From positions 1 to 13,533 of the forward strand of contig JABLYX010000094.1 of the NCBI GenBank assembly GCA_018265615.1: a stretch of 13,533 bases of DNA, written 5' to 3'. The translations under genes were made by a program, and so were the position numbers. The notes under the pieces were generated by a model. That model did no database searches, was not told where the DNA came from, and saw nothing but the letters and a program-made list of their open reading frames with translations. The stretch is from Lentisphaeria bacterium. GTDB lineage: Bacteria > Verrucomicrobiota > Lentisphaeria > Victivallales > Victivallaceae. Shown in pieces: positions 13,493 to 13,533 of this stretch. How positions within the stretch are numbered: the first letter of the stretch is position 1; the number at the start of each line of letters is the position of its first letter.

Positions 13493-13533
13493 TAAAGCAC
13501 CTCCGGCGCGAGCGAGATGATCTTCATGAAATC
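13492..13533 (-). CDS. rplN: 50S ribosomal protein L14, C-terminal end (partial)
   Basis: The right edge reads, on the minus strand, D-F-M-K-I-I-S-L-A-P-E-V-L and stop. This is the highly conserved end of L14, and rplN is the gene expected upstream of rplX in an spc operon. Only the last 13 codons are in the window. The TAA overlaps the rplX start by one base, which suggests translational coupling. Confidence 0.9.
   Translation of the reverse strand, partial: DFMKIISLAPEVL

Noticed and set aside
1..13533. CRISPR array, transposase, phage or defence genes
   Set aside because: No regularly spaced repeats, no integrase or transposase motifs and no terminal inverted repeats with target duplications were seen.

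Overview
The window looks like chromosome of a GC-rich Gram-negative bacterium, probably of the PVC group and most like Lentisphaerae (Victivallis-type). This is an inference. It rests on a prepilin-like protein with an H-x9-DG motif, on a GntR-headed regulator with a LacI-type sensor, and on a second, broken prepilin start behind that regulator. Both gene types are abundant in that group. No database search was possible. Most of the window is conserved housekeeping sequence, and no new multi-gene system is evident.

Left, accessory part (1-4708). A GntR/LacI-type regulator (121-1173, minus) is followed by a well-translated prepilin start that stops after 16 codons (38-88, minus). Divergent from the regulator, across a palindrome-rich intergenic region with a clear promoter, lie a Bax inhibitor-1 family membrane protein (1385-2107), a small His/Cys-rich membrane or exported protein (2117-2458, TTG start) and an H-x9-DG prepilin-like protein (2542-3213), all on plus. 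An AraC-family regulator (3396-4226, minus) converges on them. It has an intrinsic terminator on its 3' side and an AT-rich, repeat-laden upstream region of about 480 bp.

Middle part (4709-8622, minus). A tight group is read in the order cmk, YbgC-like thioesterase, manA, argS. Gaps run from +13 bp to a 4-bp overlap, and an intrinsic terminator follows argS. The products serve nucleotide metabolism, acyl-CoA hydrolysis, mannose/fructose 6-phosphate interconversion and arginyl-tRNA charging, so they share an operon rather than a pathway.

Right part (8648-13533, minus). This is the spc-type ribosomal protein operon, read from the right edge: rplN (last 13 codons only), rplX, rplE, rpsN (zinc type), rpsH, rplF, rplR, rpsE, rplO, secY, then a strong terminator. 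Order is canonical except that rpmD (L30) is missing between rpsE and rplO, and adk/map do not follow secY. The terminator lies directly in front of cmk. SecY carries Ser at a position in the C5 loop that is Arg in E. coli and nearly all homologues.
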